Shown: positions 23,078-34,004 of the stretch, in pieces
How positions within the stretch are numbered: position 1 is the first letter of the stretch
Layout: every line of letters starts with the position of its first letter
From: Entrophospora sp. SA101
Taxonomy: Eukaryota; Glomeromycota; Glomeromycetes; Entrophosporales; Entrophosporaceae
Reading direction: 5' to 3'
Length of the DNA stretch: 64,000 bases
NCBI GenBank assembly: GCA_958430865.1
Contig: CAUDNR010004356.1
Location: 51,984 to 115,983 of the forward strand
The notes under the pieces: model-generated
The model's input: only the letters and a program-made list of their open reading frames with translations
Database searches by the model: none
What the model was told of the DNA's origin: nothing
Translations under genes and position numbers: made by a program

Positions 23078-25124
23078 GATAAATTAAATATTAATATAAT
23101 CAAAATGATTTTTGTTTAATTAAAATTAAGGCTGGGAACAAGATTCTTGGGGATATCATGGTGATGATGGACATTCCTTCTGTTGTTCTGGTACTGGAAA
23201 ACCATATGGACCTACATTTACAACAGGTGATATTATTGGATGTTGTTTAAATTTTAGAGATAACACAGCTTTTTATACAAAAAATGGAAAACATCTTGGT
23301 CAGTAAACTCATATATACATATAAAATCTAATGATTTATATTAATCAATAACAATAACAATAACAATAACAATAACAAATATATATAAAAGGAATTGCAT
23401 TTAGAGATTTAAAAGGAACACTTTATCCATCAATTGGATTAAGGACACAAGGAGAATCTTTAGAAGTCAATTTTGGTCAAAAGAAATTCAAATATTCAAT
23501 TGAAGATTATGTGAAGGTTGATTGAAATTAATTATAATAATATATAATAATAATAATAATGACTATTCAAATTTAAAAAAAAAATTTTTAAAAATAGGCA
23601 GAAAAAGAACGTCTATGGAAAATAATTAATGCTAAACTTATGCCACCTATTTCGCCATCATTGTCACCACAACCACCATCGTCGTCATCATTATCAGCTA
23701 ACAATCTACAAATTAATAAAACTGCAACAGAAACAAATCTTACATCTACAGTACATCAACTTATTATATCATATTTAATTCATCATGGATACAGCGAGGC
23801 AGCAAAAGTTTTTTCACAAGATGCTACACGAATAAATTCTATTCTTAATAGTAATGCGATGGAAGGAGTGGAAATTGAGAACACATCTTTTAATTTAGAT
23901 AAAGATATGTTAAATAGGCAGAGTATGAAAAACAATTATACATATTTTTTTTTTTTTTAAGATTGATAATTTGAAAAAGATAGTTTATCGTGAAATTAAT
24001 TTTTATTGAATTTATATTATTGTTGTTTTATAGGAATTCGAGATTCTGTCCTTAAAGGTGATATAGATGATGCCATCAAATTAACCAATAAGTTTTATCC
24101 ATCAGTTTTACCTTCTAACGATGATATTTTGTTTCAACTTCGATGTCGCAAATTTATCGAAATGATGAGAGAGTGTGCTGGTAGTCAAATAATGAGTTCA
24201 GACGAAGATGATGTCGCGATCAAGAAAGATAAAAAATTAGTCGAAATTATTGATGAGGGCGAGGGAGAAAATAATGGAGACGACATTATTGCGGAAGATG
24301 ATGATATTGAAGTCTTTGGAGATAATGGTGGTGTGATTGAGGAAGATAGCGATGATAATGATAGTGATGAAAATAACAACGAGGCGGGAGAAATAGAAGA
24401 GAAGGAAGATGACGATGAGGATGACGATGAGGAGGAAGATGATGACGATGAGGACGATGATGAATATGAGGATGCAATGGAAGTTGATGATTTTTCAAAT
24501 ACACAGAATGATTATGAACTCAATTTATTAGAAGATGATAATTTATCAAACAAAAACAAAAAAACATTAAAACGGCGGAAAGGACCCGAGGTAAACTTAA
24601 ATGGATTAGGAGGAATGATAGAGTCTGCTGTACGATTCGGTCAAGAATTACAAGATGATTATCGTGATGATACTCGAGAAGAAGTAAAAAAGAAATTATT
24701 GGTTAGATATATATATATTTGTTTAAGATAATGTTGTTTATTAAACATTCGATATATGTATATATATTTATGTGTTTATTTATTTATTATTAGGAAACAT
24801 TTTCATTATTAGCGTATACTGATCCAAGAGAAAGTGTTGTTTCTTATTTATTAGATCCATCTGAACGTGAGCCAGTTGCCAATGCATTAAATAGTGCAAT
24901 TTTAGGTGAAAAAATTTTATTGTGAAAAAAATTCCAGTTTATAAATACAACAATATTAATCTTCATACCATCGAATTATTTATTTTTCAGTATCACAAGG
25001 AAAACCTGCAATTCCGCCATTGGAACAAATCTATCGACAAACTTCAGTAGCATTAAATGAACTTTCTAGAAATGGTGTTGGTTCTAGTGCTTTAGTCAAT
25101 ATACGAAAAAATTGCTTAATTTAA
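21925..25124 (+). CDS. RanBPM/Gid1-like SPRY-LisH-CTLH-CRA protein, 749 aa
   Basis: Homologue of RANBP9/10 and yeast Gid1 (Vid30), a scaffold subunit of the GID/CTLH ubiquitin ligase. Exons 21925-22477, 22738-22849, 22953-23005, 23131-23298, 23392-23516, 23598-23922, 24034-24701, 24794-24905 and 24991-25124 splice in frame. Residues 1-160 are Ser/Thr-rich and disordered. The SPRY domain spans about 163-337 ([28 protein letters not shown]). LisH is at about 387-411 ([18 protein letters not shown]), CTLH at about 446-500 ([20 protein letters not shown]), and the CRA end from about 605 ([18 protein letters not shown]). A very acidic Asp/Glu insert of roughly 90 residues separates CTLH from CRA. 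The second copy differs by two conservative changes between SPRY and LisH. Confidence 0.93.
23030..23078. repeat. (ATT)n microsatellite in an intron
   Basis: About 16 TTA/ATT units lie in the third intron of the RanBPM-like gene. The second copy (53573-53621) has the same length. Confidence 0.9.
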
Positions 25125-25132
25125 AAAAAATT

Positions 25133-25168
<36 letters not shown>

Positions 25169-25841
25169 AACAATCATTGTTTGTCGTGTTATATGTATAT
25201 ATATATCTTTCCCTTTCATATTATATTATATGCCATATAATGTTTCTTAACTGTTATTTTATTCTTTCCTTCAATTGGACAATCTTTAATTAATATTATT
25301 ATATTGTTTTTTTTCAGTTTTCCATGTACAAATTATATATATAATTTTTTTTATATTAACTCATTTCTTTTTTTACTTTTGCTTTGCTACTATCATTATG
25401 TTTTTTATTTTATATTTACTTTATTTATAAATATATTTTTTTATTTTATTTGTTAATGTTGTTGTAATCATTGTTTTTATTTACTAAATTTATTTGTATA
25501 TTCTGTTGGAAGTCGATAGAAGGAAGATAGACAACAATGAAATGAAGTTTGGTAAAATTTCTAAAATATCTTTTTTTTTGATGAATCAGCTGTTTTTGAA
25601 ACCCTTCCATATTTAATTATATATATATATATATATACACACAATGAACTGGTTTGTTTATAATGTCTTGTTTTCATGATGATGTCTTTCCATAATTATT
25701 AGTTTTTGTAAATAAAAATTACGAAAAAAATTTTTTAATAATAATAATTATTCCGAAAGTTGATCTAAAAGGTATCAATTTCAATACGAATAACCTACTT
25801 TAAACTTTTTGAACAAAGCCTATCTAACAATATTATTTAGA
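25125..25841. other. convergent intergenic region, AT/T-rich
   Basis: This spacer lies between the 3' ends of the RanBPM-like and TMEM135-like genes. It contains (TA)n runs near 25137-25165 and 25619-25638 and long T-rich tracts. No gene is seen. Confidence 0.6.
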
Positions 25842-27913
25842 TTACTCATTAAGCAATTTTTTAATAATAATTCTGTAATAACTAGAAATGCTTTTTGGTT
25901 GAGTTTTGTAAATTGCCATTATACATCCCATAGCTAATGAAAAGTAAATTGCTTCTCCGTTCCTATTGTTTATTATAAAAATATTAATATGTAGTAAATA
26001 TTAATGTGTAAATATGTTTGAAAATCATTACCTAATATTCCTAACTTTTCCTTTTTTTAATAGTAATTTCCAAGTAGATTCAATTGATAAACGTAAACTA
26101 TACATTCCAATATCTAATCTACGATTTGGACTTTCAACTAAAATCCATAATCCTCCAATAAATCCATTAATAAAAATTCTATTGCATATATTTATAAAAT
26201 TATATATATATAGGAAATATCATTATTACTCCATTATATATTAATTGATAATTAAACTTTTTTACCTTGAAATAGGCATAAATTTATTTGGTAGGACTTG
26301 TTGAAAACCACAAATTAAAGCCCATGCAGTTGAAATTGCCATCGTAATAAATGTTGCTCCTTTAAATGTTGCAGGTATCGTGGAATTTAAAATATGTTTT
26401 ATAATATCATTTGGTCTAAAAATAATAAATTATATTTATTTAAATATATTTAATGGATCTATTTTAATGAAAAAAAAATTAAAATAATAAATAAAAAAAC
26501 AAGATTATTTACCTCTTAAGAAAAGATTTTGATTTAAACAATAAACCAACTGCATGCATAACTCCCATAAATTTCAAAGCTGTCAAACCTTCTTTTACAA
26601 TAAATTTTGTAAAAGTTCTTAGACAACTTGGATCTTCAGGATGTAACATAGCACACATCATTTTTGTATGAGCAGGATGAGCTATCTCAAATATCACTTT
26701 GACAGATTTTAAAGCGTCAGGTAATGGCGGAGCATCACGACCATGGAGTTTTGATGAATAGAATTTTGGATAATAAAGTGAAGCCAGTATTTCTATACGA
26801 TCCACTATTTCTCTACCAGTTGGCCATGAAATTGATTTTGGAAAATATTCAGGGATTGGTTGGACATAAGTGGAACTACGGCTTGTGATGAAATTTGAAT
26901 AAGATTCCTAAAAGAAAGTTATAATATTAATATGTATACATGAAACATAATATATATATATTTTATAAACATACAGGAAAAGTATCAGGATGTAACAAAT
27001 AGGAATAGATCAATTGAGCAGAACTTAATGGAAATATTAACCAAGAACCCCACCACCATGACATTTTTGGTATTATATGAGTTTTCCTTAGATAATGATA
27101 TAAAAATTGTAAACTTTTAGTAAATGTATAAATAGCCAAGGAGATTCTTCTAGGTTTATCATTATCGATCAATAAACAAGGACCAGCCAAACATCCGGCC
27201 AAAAATGGAGAAACCAATGGCGAACAAACAACATCATTGATACTTGGATTCGTTGGAGGTTTTAATAGAGGATCGAGTAGACGTATGAAAAATCTAAGTA
27301 ATGATTTATATATTACTATGTAAGAGGAAACTGAGATTGCAAATCGATAACTAGATTTTATTTGTCTTTCGTCCAATAGTTTAAAAATACTAAATTAGAC
27401 ATATAAATGTTTGAGTGAGTGAATGTGTGATAGTAATATTTATCAATTTTGTAGTTTGTAATTTTGTAATTTTATAATTTATTACTGACCTTTTTTTCTT
27501 TTTTAAATTTTTTGATAAATTTAACAAAATCTCGATAACAATTGTAATAGCAGTAACCTTTAAAAAAGCCAATAAACCACTTCTAGAAGTGTTAGGTAAA
27601 CAGTCATCGTGAAGACAAAAAATTGCTTTAATGGCAGTTTGATGGTCGTGTGGCTTTAAACTATTATTGATAATTAATTAATTAATGATTATAATCATAA
27701 TAATTAAAAGTAAATGAGGGATTACTTTGAAGCATCTTTGAATTCTTCGTTATTTGGTATTTTCAAACCAACACTTTTAAGTATTTTTGATAAGCTAGGC
27801 GACAAACATTCATAATCTTTACGAGAAAATATGAAAGTTAATAAATATAACAAATTTCTTTTGCGTTGTTCTAAGATTGACTTTCTTGTCAAATCTAAAT
27901 CATTTGTTTCCAT
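25842..27913 (-). CDS. TMEM135-like multi-pass membrane protein, 528 aa
   Basis: Exons (complement) 27726-27913, 27490-27660, 26975-27389, 26513-26907, 26266-26415, 26032-26178 and 25842-25962 join in frame, from METNDLDL to the stop at 25842. A Cys/His-rich centre (about residues 335-353, HPAHTKMMCAMLHPEDPSC) and repeated hydrophobic blocks fit TMEM135, a peroxisome- and mitochondria-associated membrane protein related to the Tim17 superfamily. The two halves have similar layouts: VVCSPLVSPFLAGCLAGPCL in the first, FINGFIGGLWILVESPNRR in the second. The short C-terminus reads AIYFSLAMGCIMAIYKTQP, also typical. Function in fungi is poorly known; a role in organelle lipid handling is inferred from animal work. 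Confidence 0.8.
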
Positions 27914-27975
27914 GATTTATCAAAAAAAAATTTTTTTTGGTATTAGATTACACCAAAATCAAGAAAATGATTGAA

Positions 27976-27981
27976 CACGTG
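27976..27981. promoter_or_regulatory. CACGTG E-box upstream of the TMEM135-like gene
   Basis: A single perfect CACGTG lies 62 bp upstream of the ATG at 27913 on the minus strand. The same site occurs twice in the RED/NELF-A promoter. Function is inferred from position only. Confidence 0.35.
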
Positions 27982-28064
27982 TTGTATATTAAAAATTACA
28001 TTTACCATGACAACAACATCATTGCCGTAAAAAACAATCACATAATATGTCTGTAATAGCATCA

Positions 28065-28232
28065 TCAAACAATACATTTTACAGGAAAATCAAGATGATG
28101 AGTGCAAGGAGCATAATGTGGTGGTGAGCAAGGCGGAAGACAATGTGATGAAGGTGGAAGAAGGCAAAGAGCATCGTCGGCAATAACTCCATCATTTTTG
28201 TTGTTGTTGTTGTTATTAGGATACCAAGGAAT
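28065..28232 (-). CDS. Pro/His/Cys-rich coding-like exon of an unrecognised gene
   Basis: On the minus strand an open frame from an apparent acceptor (AACAG at 28233-28237) to TGA at 28065-28067 encodes IPWYPNNNN, then ADDALCLLPPSSHC, LPPCSPPHYAPC and HHLDFPVK. The spacing of Cys, His and Pro looks protein-like rather than random. A second frame just upstream (SDLSLNVLPASESFFD, about 28312-28265) also looks coding but is offset. Upstream exons and a start were not found. It could be a real short gene or a decaying one. Confidence 0.35.
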   Translation of the reverse strand: MPWYPNNNNNNKNDGVIADDALCLLPPSSHCLPPCSPPHYAPCTHHLDFPVKCIV

Positions 28233-28851
28233 CTGTTGAGGTTAAATAATCAGCCATATTATAATAAGTATCGAAAAATGATTCGCTTGCTGGTAAAACA
28301 TTCAAAGAAAGATCGCTTTTAATTAATTATTGTTATTGTTATCAATCTATTTGAAATTGTTAGAGGTGTGATGGAATGTGAGTTTATTATTGTAAATAAA
28401 TTAATTGATAATAAAAAGGGAATTTAAAAGATGAAAATGAAGATAATGATGGCAATAGCTATTTATTTTTAATATTATTGGCATTAGTGATAAAGAATAA
28501 TTGGAAAAAAAGAATTTATTGTTATTGGATATATTTTTTGATTTTGAAAGAAGGAACTTATTTTATATTCGTTCGCTTCGTAATTTTAATTAATTTAAAC
28601 TTTATAAAACTATATCAGATCAAAAAAATCGTATATTTTTCAATTTATTAAATTTATTAATACTCCATCTTCTTTAATAATCATTGTTAAATCATCGTAA
28701 TAGTTGTATATAGTGATTATAGATGACGATTGAAGTATGGTTGTATTTAAATTTTTTATTCAATGTTATTTATAAATTAAAATTTTAAATTTGAATTTTT
28801 TGATTTTTACACAAAAAATTTTTTTTGTTAAAAGAATATAACGAAACTAAG
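28233..28851. other. intergenic upstream of SDHAF3
   Basis: AT-rich DNA. Apart from the coding-like stretch just upstream of 28232 (minus strand), I see no gene or repeat. It should contain the SDHAF3 promoter. Confidence 0.45.
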
Positions 28852-29331
28852 ATGAATTCAAGACAACAATTAATTTCACAATCTACTAAAATCTTAAATT
28901 CAAAATTATTGCCACCATTAACATTATATCGTCAAATTCTAAGGATACATCAACAATTACCAACACCTTTACGTCTAGTAGGAGATGATTATGTTAAATC
29001 AGAATTTAGACAACATAAAGATATAACAAATCCAATTCACATTGTTGGATTTTTAACTCAATGGCAAAATTATTTAAAGGTACTTGAATCACAAATATCC
29101 AACAAGAAACATGACCAAGAAGATTCTAACACTAATGATATTAATATTATTAGTGGCAGTAAGAGCAGTAAAAGTGACAGTGATGGTGATGATAATGTGA
29201 ATAATATTAAATATGGAAAAAAATTTGATGATTTAGAGAAATTTAATGATCAACAGATTGGACAATTGTATGAATTAATGAAAGAAACAAAAGGTGCTTT
29301 ATTTAAAGAATTAGAGAAGAAGAAAAGGTAA
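28852..29331 (+). CDS. SDHAF3: succinate dehydrogenase assembly factor 3 (LYR protein), 159 aa
   Basis: Single-exon gene. The frame is open upstream without ATG, and ATG at 28852 is chosen because [15 protein letters not shown] fits a short mitochondrial presequence. LYR motif [13 protein letters not shown] begins at about residue 25. Then come [13 protein letters not shown] and [15 protein letters not shown], the diagnostic ACN9/SDHAF3 sequence. These factors act in the mitochondrial matrix in maturing the iron-sulfur subunit of complex II. It is longer than the usual 120-135 residues because of an Asp/Ser/Asn-rich insert (about residues 88-125) before a helical, Lys-rich end. Confidence 0.92.
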   Translation: MNSRQQLISQSTKILNSKLLPPLTLYRQILRIHQQLPTPLRLVGDDYVKSEFRQHKDITNPIHIVGFLTQWQNYLKVLESQISNKKHDQEDSNTNDINIISGSKSSKSDSDGDDNVNNIKYGKKFDDLEKFNDQQIGQLYELMKETKGALFKELEKKKR

Positions 29332-29767
29332 TTAATGTAAAGAAACAGTCATAAATTGGTGAGATTCTCTTTTGTATTTTTTGTTTCATTTATATCTATG
29401 TGGCATCCTAATTTGTAAAATTTTATGTTTCACAAAATCAATATATTAGTAGGGTTTGCTTAGCTAGTGTAATTTTAGTCATGGTTAGGAAATGGATTTG
29501 TTTTAGAATTAGGCAAAATACCAATGACCTCATATGTTTAGTTTGCTTATTTTTGTTAATTTTTTAATTTTTTGAAAGGTCATATGTTTCAAATAAATTG
29601 GGTCAACTATTACTATATTAGATAGAATAAAATTATCATTTTTACCATGTCTTCTGTAAAGAGCAACTTTTAAAATACTCATATTGTGCCCATATTATTC
29701 ATGCTAAGAAGGTTATTTGGATTTGTGGTACTTAATAGATGCTGGGATGAAGATTACTTAAATCATC

Positions 29768-29905
29768 ATGCAAAGAGTAAAGAACAATTTTCAATCTTTA
29801 CAACCTGCTCAAACTGAAAATATAGAAAGTTCAGAGGAAGAATTTGATTCTGACATATATGTTAATATGAATGATGATGAGTATGAAATAAAGATGATAC
29901 TTTAA
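29768..29905 (+). other. short acidic open frame (45 aa), possible gene remnant
   Basis: ATG at 29768 to TAA at 29905 encodes a peptide with an acidic second half (SSEEEFDSDIYVNMNDDEYE). No family is recognised. It resembles an acidic transposase tail. Confidence 0.25.
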
Positions 29906-30178
29906 TCTCGCCTTTTATTATAAAACAAATACATGTCAATGTTCAAAAAAAAACCAATTGTGCAAGCATTGTCATACAAATGAAGCAATTGATGATATAT
30001 GTATATATATATATTCAATCAATATTTTAGTGATTTTATTAAGGAAAAATGTAATATTTTAGCACATCATGTACTGTCAAAAGTTTTAATTGATGGTATG
30101 GTTATTCGCCAAAACTCCTCCAGAAATCAATTGGCGGAGTTTCGTCATGTTACACACTAATTGTTCATTAGGTTAGCT

Positions 30179-30296
30179 TGCAATTTGATTGGTTCAACAA
30201 TGACAAAATGAAATCATAACTTTGTAGAGAAAGGTCATAAACTATGATTTGATTTTCATGTTACTAAAGGACCTACAAGACCAATAAAAAGTTGCA
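30179..30296. mobile_element. 118-bp inverted-repeat element (family member B)
   Basis: The left end TGCAATTTGATTGGTTC is inverted at the right end as GACCAATAAAAAGTTGCA. The core ATGAAATCATAACTTTGTAGA and the CAATAAAAAGTT end are shared with 16081-16226. Confidence 0.6.
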
Positions 30297-30490
30297 GAAC
30301 TAGGCATTGTCTAAAATCAATGTGCGGAATGCTCAATCCAAACATGATAGTTTATTTGCGCGCAGTATGATTTTAGAGATGTGTACCGTCCGACCTCAAT
30401 TTTTTATAAATTTTGTGACTTAATGTGCGGGAATCAAATAAATATTATTACAGTTCATAAATCCAAAATGACTGATATATTTATATAATA

Positions 30491-30518
30491 GTTATTTCAC
30501 GGGAATCTGTGAAATAAC
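30491..30518. repeat. perfect 10-bp hairpin with 8-nt loop
   Basis: GTTATTTCAC (30491-30500) is followed by an 8-base loop and its exact complement GTGAAATAAC (30509-30518). No gene adjoins closely enough to assign a terminator role. Confidence 0.6.
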
Positions 30519-30673
30519 TGGTTTATCTTACGGAGATTAACGCCCGTTATGAAAAAAATTTTATTTTGCTATGAAAAAGTTTATTTTACATAAAGTCTTT
30601 TTTTTTTACTTATGATAAAAAATCACAATTTACCATTTGCATCCTTTCCTAAAACATTTCTTATTTAATAAAA

Positions 30674-31044
30674 ATGCATCAAATTCACAACAATAAAAAG
30701 CAAAAAGGTCCCAAAAAAGTATTTCAACCTATTTTGCTAATGCAAGTTTGCTCCTTTCCCAAAAAGTTTCTGAGGCTTCGATTTCTACTTTACCAGTTGA
30801 TTCTATTACTCAAAGTATTTCAAATACCATTTCCACACAACAAGCACCATTTGAAATTTATGAGAACTCAATTTTTATCATCAAAAAGCTATTATTGCAA
30901 ATACTAAAAATCAACTCGAAATTAAATTACTAAATTTAAAGAATTATAATTATATTATGCTGCTTGATAAGATTACGAATTCTGAATTAATTGAACAACA
31001 GGTCATAAAAGCATACAAGGTATTCATATGTACAAAGAAGTAAA
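30674..31044 (+). pseudogene. frameshifted coding remnant of unknown family
   Basis: One frame reads ASLLLSQKVSEASISTLPVD and onward to about 30890. After a one-base shift a second frame reads KAIIANTKNQLEIKLLNLKN and LLDKITNSELIEQQVIKAYK to a stop near 31044. The two halves look like one helical protein broken by a frameshift. Family not recognised; a transposon-associated gene is possible since it abuts the hAT element. Confidence 0.4.
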
Positions 31045-31404
31045 TGAAAAACAACATCTTGCTTAAAAATGGGCAAATGGTGTATAGTTGAACACTATAT
31101 GTACAGTACGTATAGTACTGGGGTGTCCCACATAAGGTTGCTGGTGAAATTGAGTAGTTACGGCTGGTGTAACTGGTGAAACTATTCCACCAATGGTACA
31201 ACTCAAAGGATGTTTGTCGAAATTGCTGTAACTGTTGCAACTGGTGCAACTGGTGAAATTGGCGCAACTGGGAAATTGGTAACTGGCGAAACTTTATTAT
31301 TATAATTTTTAAAAATTTATATCTTTATTACTATATATATATTCAAATAAAATCATGTTAAAATTTTAAACAATTTATTTAATTATTTTCCAAATCATCC
31401 TGGT

Positions 31405-34004
31405 TCATAATATTTCTACTAGAGCACTTGGATCATAAGACATATTTCCTACATTTATATTTCTTAAACTTTCTGATTGTTCATTAATAATATCTGATCT
31501 TAAAATTTGAATTGAATTCTGGTAAGCCTAAATTTATTAAATTACCTAATTCTAAATTACTATTACTATTAATATTTTGATTTTCATCATTTTCTATATC
31601 ATTAATATTATTAAAATCACTTTCATCAAAAAAATTATTAGTAATTGATGAATCAAATATATTATTCCTTATTTCATTAATATTCAACCCTTTACCATAA
31701 TATTTTAATTCTTTATCCAAGTTAGAAATATAATATGAATGAATTTTACACATTGCTTCAACTTTGTAAATACTTAATTTGGTTCAATAATCTCCATAAA
31801 TCCACTTTAATGTAGAGAAGTTACGTTCACAAACTGCTTGAGATGGAGATATTGCATAAAGATGTAAGGCTAATTCTTGCAATTGGTCATTGTTTTTATC
31901 TGTATTAATACTTAACCACCACATAGTTGGATTTTCCTTTTCTTTATTATAGGACAAATGATATGGTGGAGACTGTCTTTTCCAAGCACGCATCTATGTC
32001 AATAATTGTATACACGAATGTTCATCATAACCTTCCACAAACTTGCTGCTGCTTCATATATCTTGTCTAATACATCATTTTTTAAGCCCTTGCCTAAAAA
32101 AATAAACAAGTTATTTTCAATTACATAAAAAAGTATATATATACATATATATTTATACAAAAAAAATGCAGACAATGATATAAGGATGAAGCCAATATGA
32201 AAGAATATAATAATAATTAGTGAATTCATTAAACCTTCTATTAAATTTCACAGTGATTTCTTGTTTCCATGGATTCATACCATCTATTTGGTTTATGGCA
32301 GCAGCAAGCTTAACTAAGCCAATGAAACAATCAGCTAGATTAGCAGATCTTGCTTCTAAAATATTTGTTAATTCTTTTATTGGTTTTAAAATGGAAAAAA
32401 TTTGTCAACACTTCATATAAAAATCCTCATTTTGTAAATAATTGAACACATTATCATTTGAAATAACAGAAGGATAATTATCAAGAATCTATAAAACAAC
32501 AATAATTAATATAAGAATTTAACAATAATATAAATTCCAGAATTATCATTAAAATCCTTACCCAATCAAAAACAGGTTTTGATCTTATTATTGAATCCAC
32601 TGTCATGTAAATAATTGAACACATTATCATTTGAAATAACAGAAGGATAATTATCAAGAATCTATAAAACAACAATAATTAATATAAGAATTTAACAATA
32701 ATATAAATTCCAGAATTATCATTAAAATCCTTACCCAATCAAAAACAGGTTTTGATCTTATTATTGAATCCACTGTCATGCAAAAAGATCCCCATCTAGT
32801 TTTCGTATAAGATTTAATTTCACCACCTTTGATTTTCATTGCCTTTAACTGTTCTTGATAATAACCATGTGCAATATGAGATGATTGAAAAAATTTTAAA
32901 ATTGCAGAACAATTTGAAATAATTGGTTTAATTGACTCCAATTCACAAAAATCTGAAGCTATTAAATTTGCTGCATGTGTGGCACATTGAAAACTCAAAA
33001 CATGTGAATATGATTCATTTATTATTCTTCTTGCTACTCTTAGATTTGATCCAGAGTCCGTCACCACTGCAGCAAATTTATGTAATCCAATCTTTTCAAT
33101 TACCCTTGAAATTTCATTTGCCATGAACTCACTGGTTTGACTGACTGTGTTATAAATTTTTAATTTAATTAAATATTCTTTACGTTTGGGTGTAGTTACT
33201 ACATAATTATATATTGAGTCATGGGTGGGAGAAGTCCATCCGTCAAGACCTAATTATAATGAATAAAAAACATTTGTAATTAATATTTAAGAAAAAATTG
33301 GTTTTTAATTCTAATAATCCATGATATAACAACCCATTATTTTAAATTATAAATAAATATGTACTCAATGTAAGATTTTCTTCATTATCAAGCTCAAACT
33401 CAACTTTTTGTTCTATCCGTGCAGCTTCTGACTCCAAAAGAAATCCAGATAATTTTTCTCTGGATGGTAAATTATACCCAGGTGCAGCAATTTGAAATAA
33501 ATCAATTATAAAAGGATTTTCTATGGTATGGAAAGCAAAACCACAACAAAACCAAGCTTTTAGAATGGCTTGATCCAATAAATGGGCTTTTGCAGATGAA
33601 ATTGGAGTATTAGAATGGAAATGACTGGTAATAGTTGGTTGATTTATGGTTCGTTTATTTTTAGTATTAGATGAAGTGTTTTCGGCTAAATAATTACGCC
33701 ATAAGTTTTTTATATTTTCTGGGACATCTTTACAGATTCTTGCTAAATGCACTTTCATGTCTTGCAGTCTTCCTCTTGTCCACCCTCCTCCACACCACTT
33801 GCATGATGCTTTATAGTGACCACCACCTAATGATTCTCCTTTATTCACATATTCCCAGATATCATCAAGCCTTCTACCACCTTTTTTTTTAATTGAAGAA
33901 CTAATTTCATCTCTATTTAACAAAGAAACATCTTCAGCATCAAGTTCATAATTATAAGATGGTTCAAGAAAATCATTTATATCATCCCAGTGAGAAGTTG
34001 TCAT
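31405..34004 (-). pseudogene. hAT-family transposase pseudogene
   Basis: From MTTSHWDDINDFLEP at 34004, exon 33365-34004 has a BED-type zinc finger (CKWCGGG, then H...C). Exon 32735-33249 has the DUF659/hAT core (SLDGWTSPTHDSIYNY, VVTDSGSNLRVARRI, CATHAANLI). The C-terminal dimerisation segment is SQAVCERNFSTLKWIYGDY, near 31790-31850. An acidic tail ends at 31405. Breaks: a 173-bp tandem duplication across an exon-intron-exon junction (32433-32780), TGA at 32405-32407, stops around 31994-32000, TGA at 31784-31786 and a frameshift near 31501. It cannot make a full transposase. Confidence 0.85.
32433..32780. repeat. 173-bp tandem duplication inside the hAT transposase
   Basis: 32433-32607 and 32606-32780 are the same sequence with a 173-bp period. 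The unit covers the end of one exon, a whole intron and the start of the next exon. Because 173 is not a multiple of three, it also shifts the frame. Confidence 0.9.

Larger units (their letters stand above)
29332..31132. other. gene-poor region with remnants
   Basis: 1.8 kb without an intact gene. It holds a short acidic frame (29768-29905), an inverted-repeat element (30179-30296), a perfect hairpin (30491-30518) and a frameshifted coding remnant (30674-31044), listed separately. Just left of the element at 30179 is a second hairpin-like pair, AAACTCCTCC and GGCGGAGTTT, at about 30112-30142. Confidence 0.6.

Noticed and set aside
24185..24504. Two minus-strand frames rich in Ser or His/Pro within the RanBPM-like gene
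   Set aside because: They are antisense of the acidic Asp/Glu repeat (GAT/GAA codons), which is open on both strands because of its composition.
26014..26244. 76-codon plus-strand frame
   Set aside because: It is antisense to an exon of the TMEM135-like gene, whose minus-strand frame is spliced and conserved.
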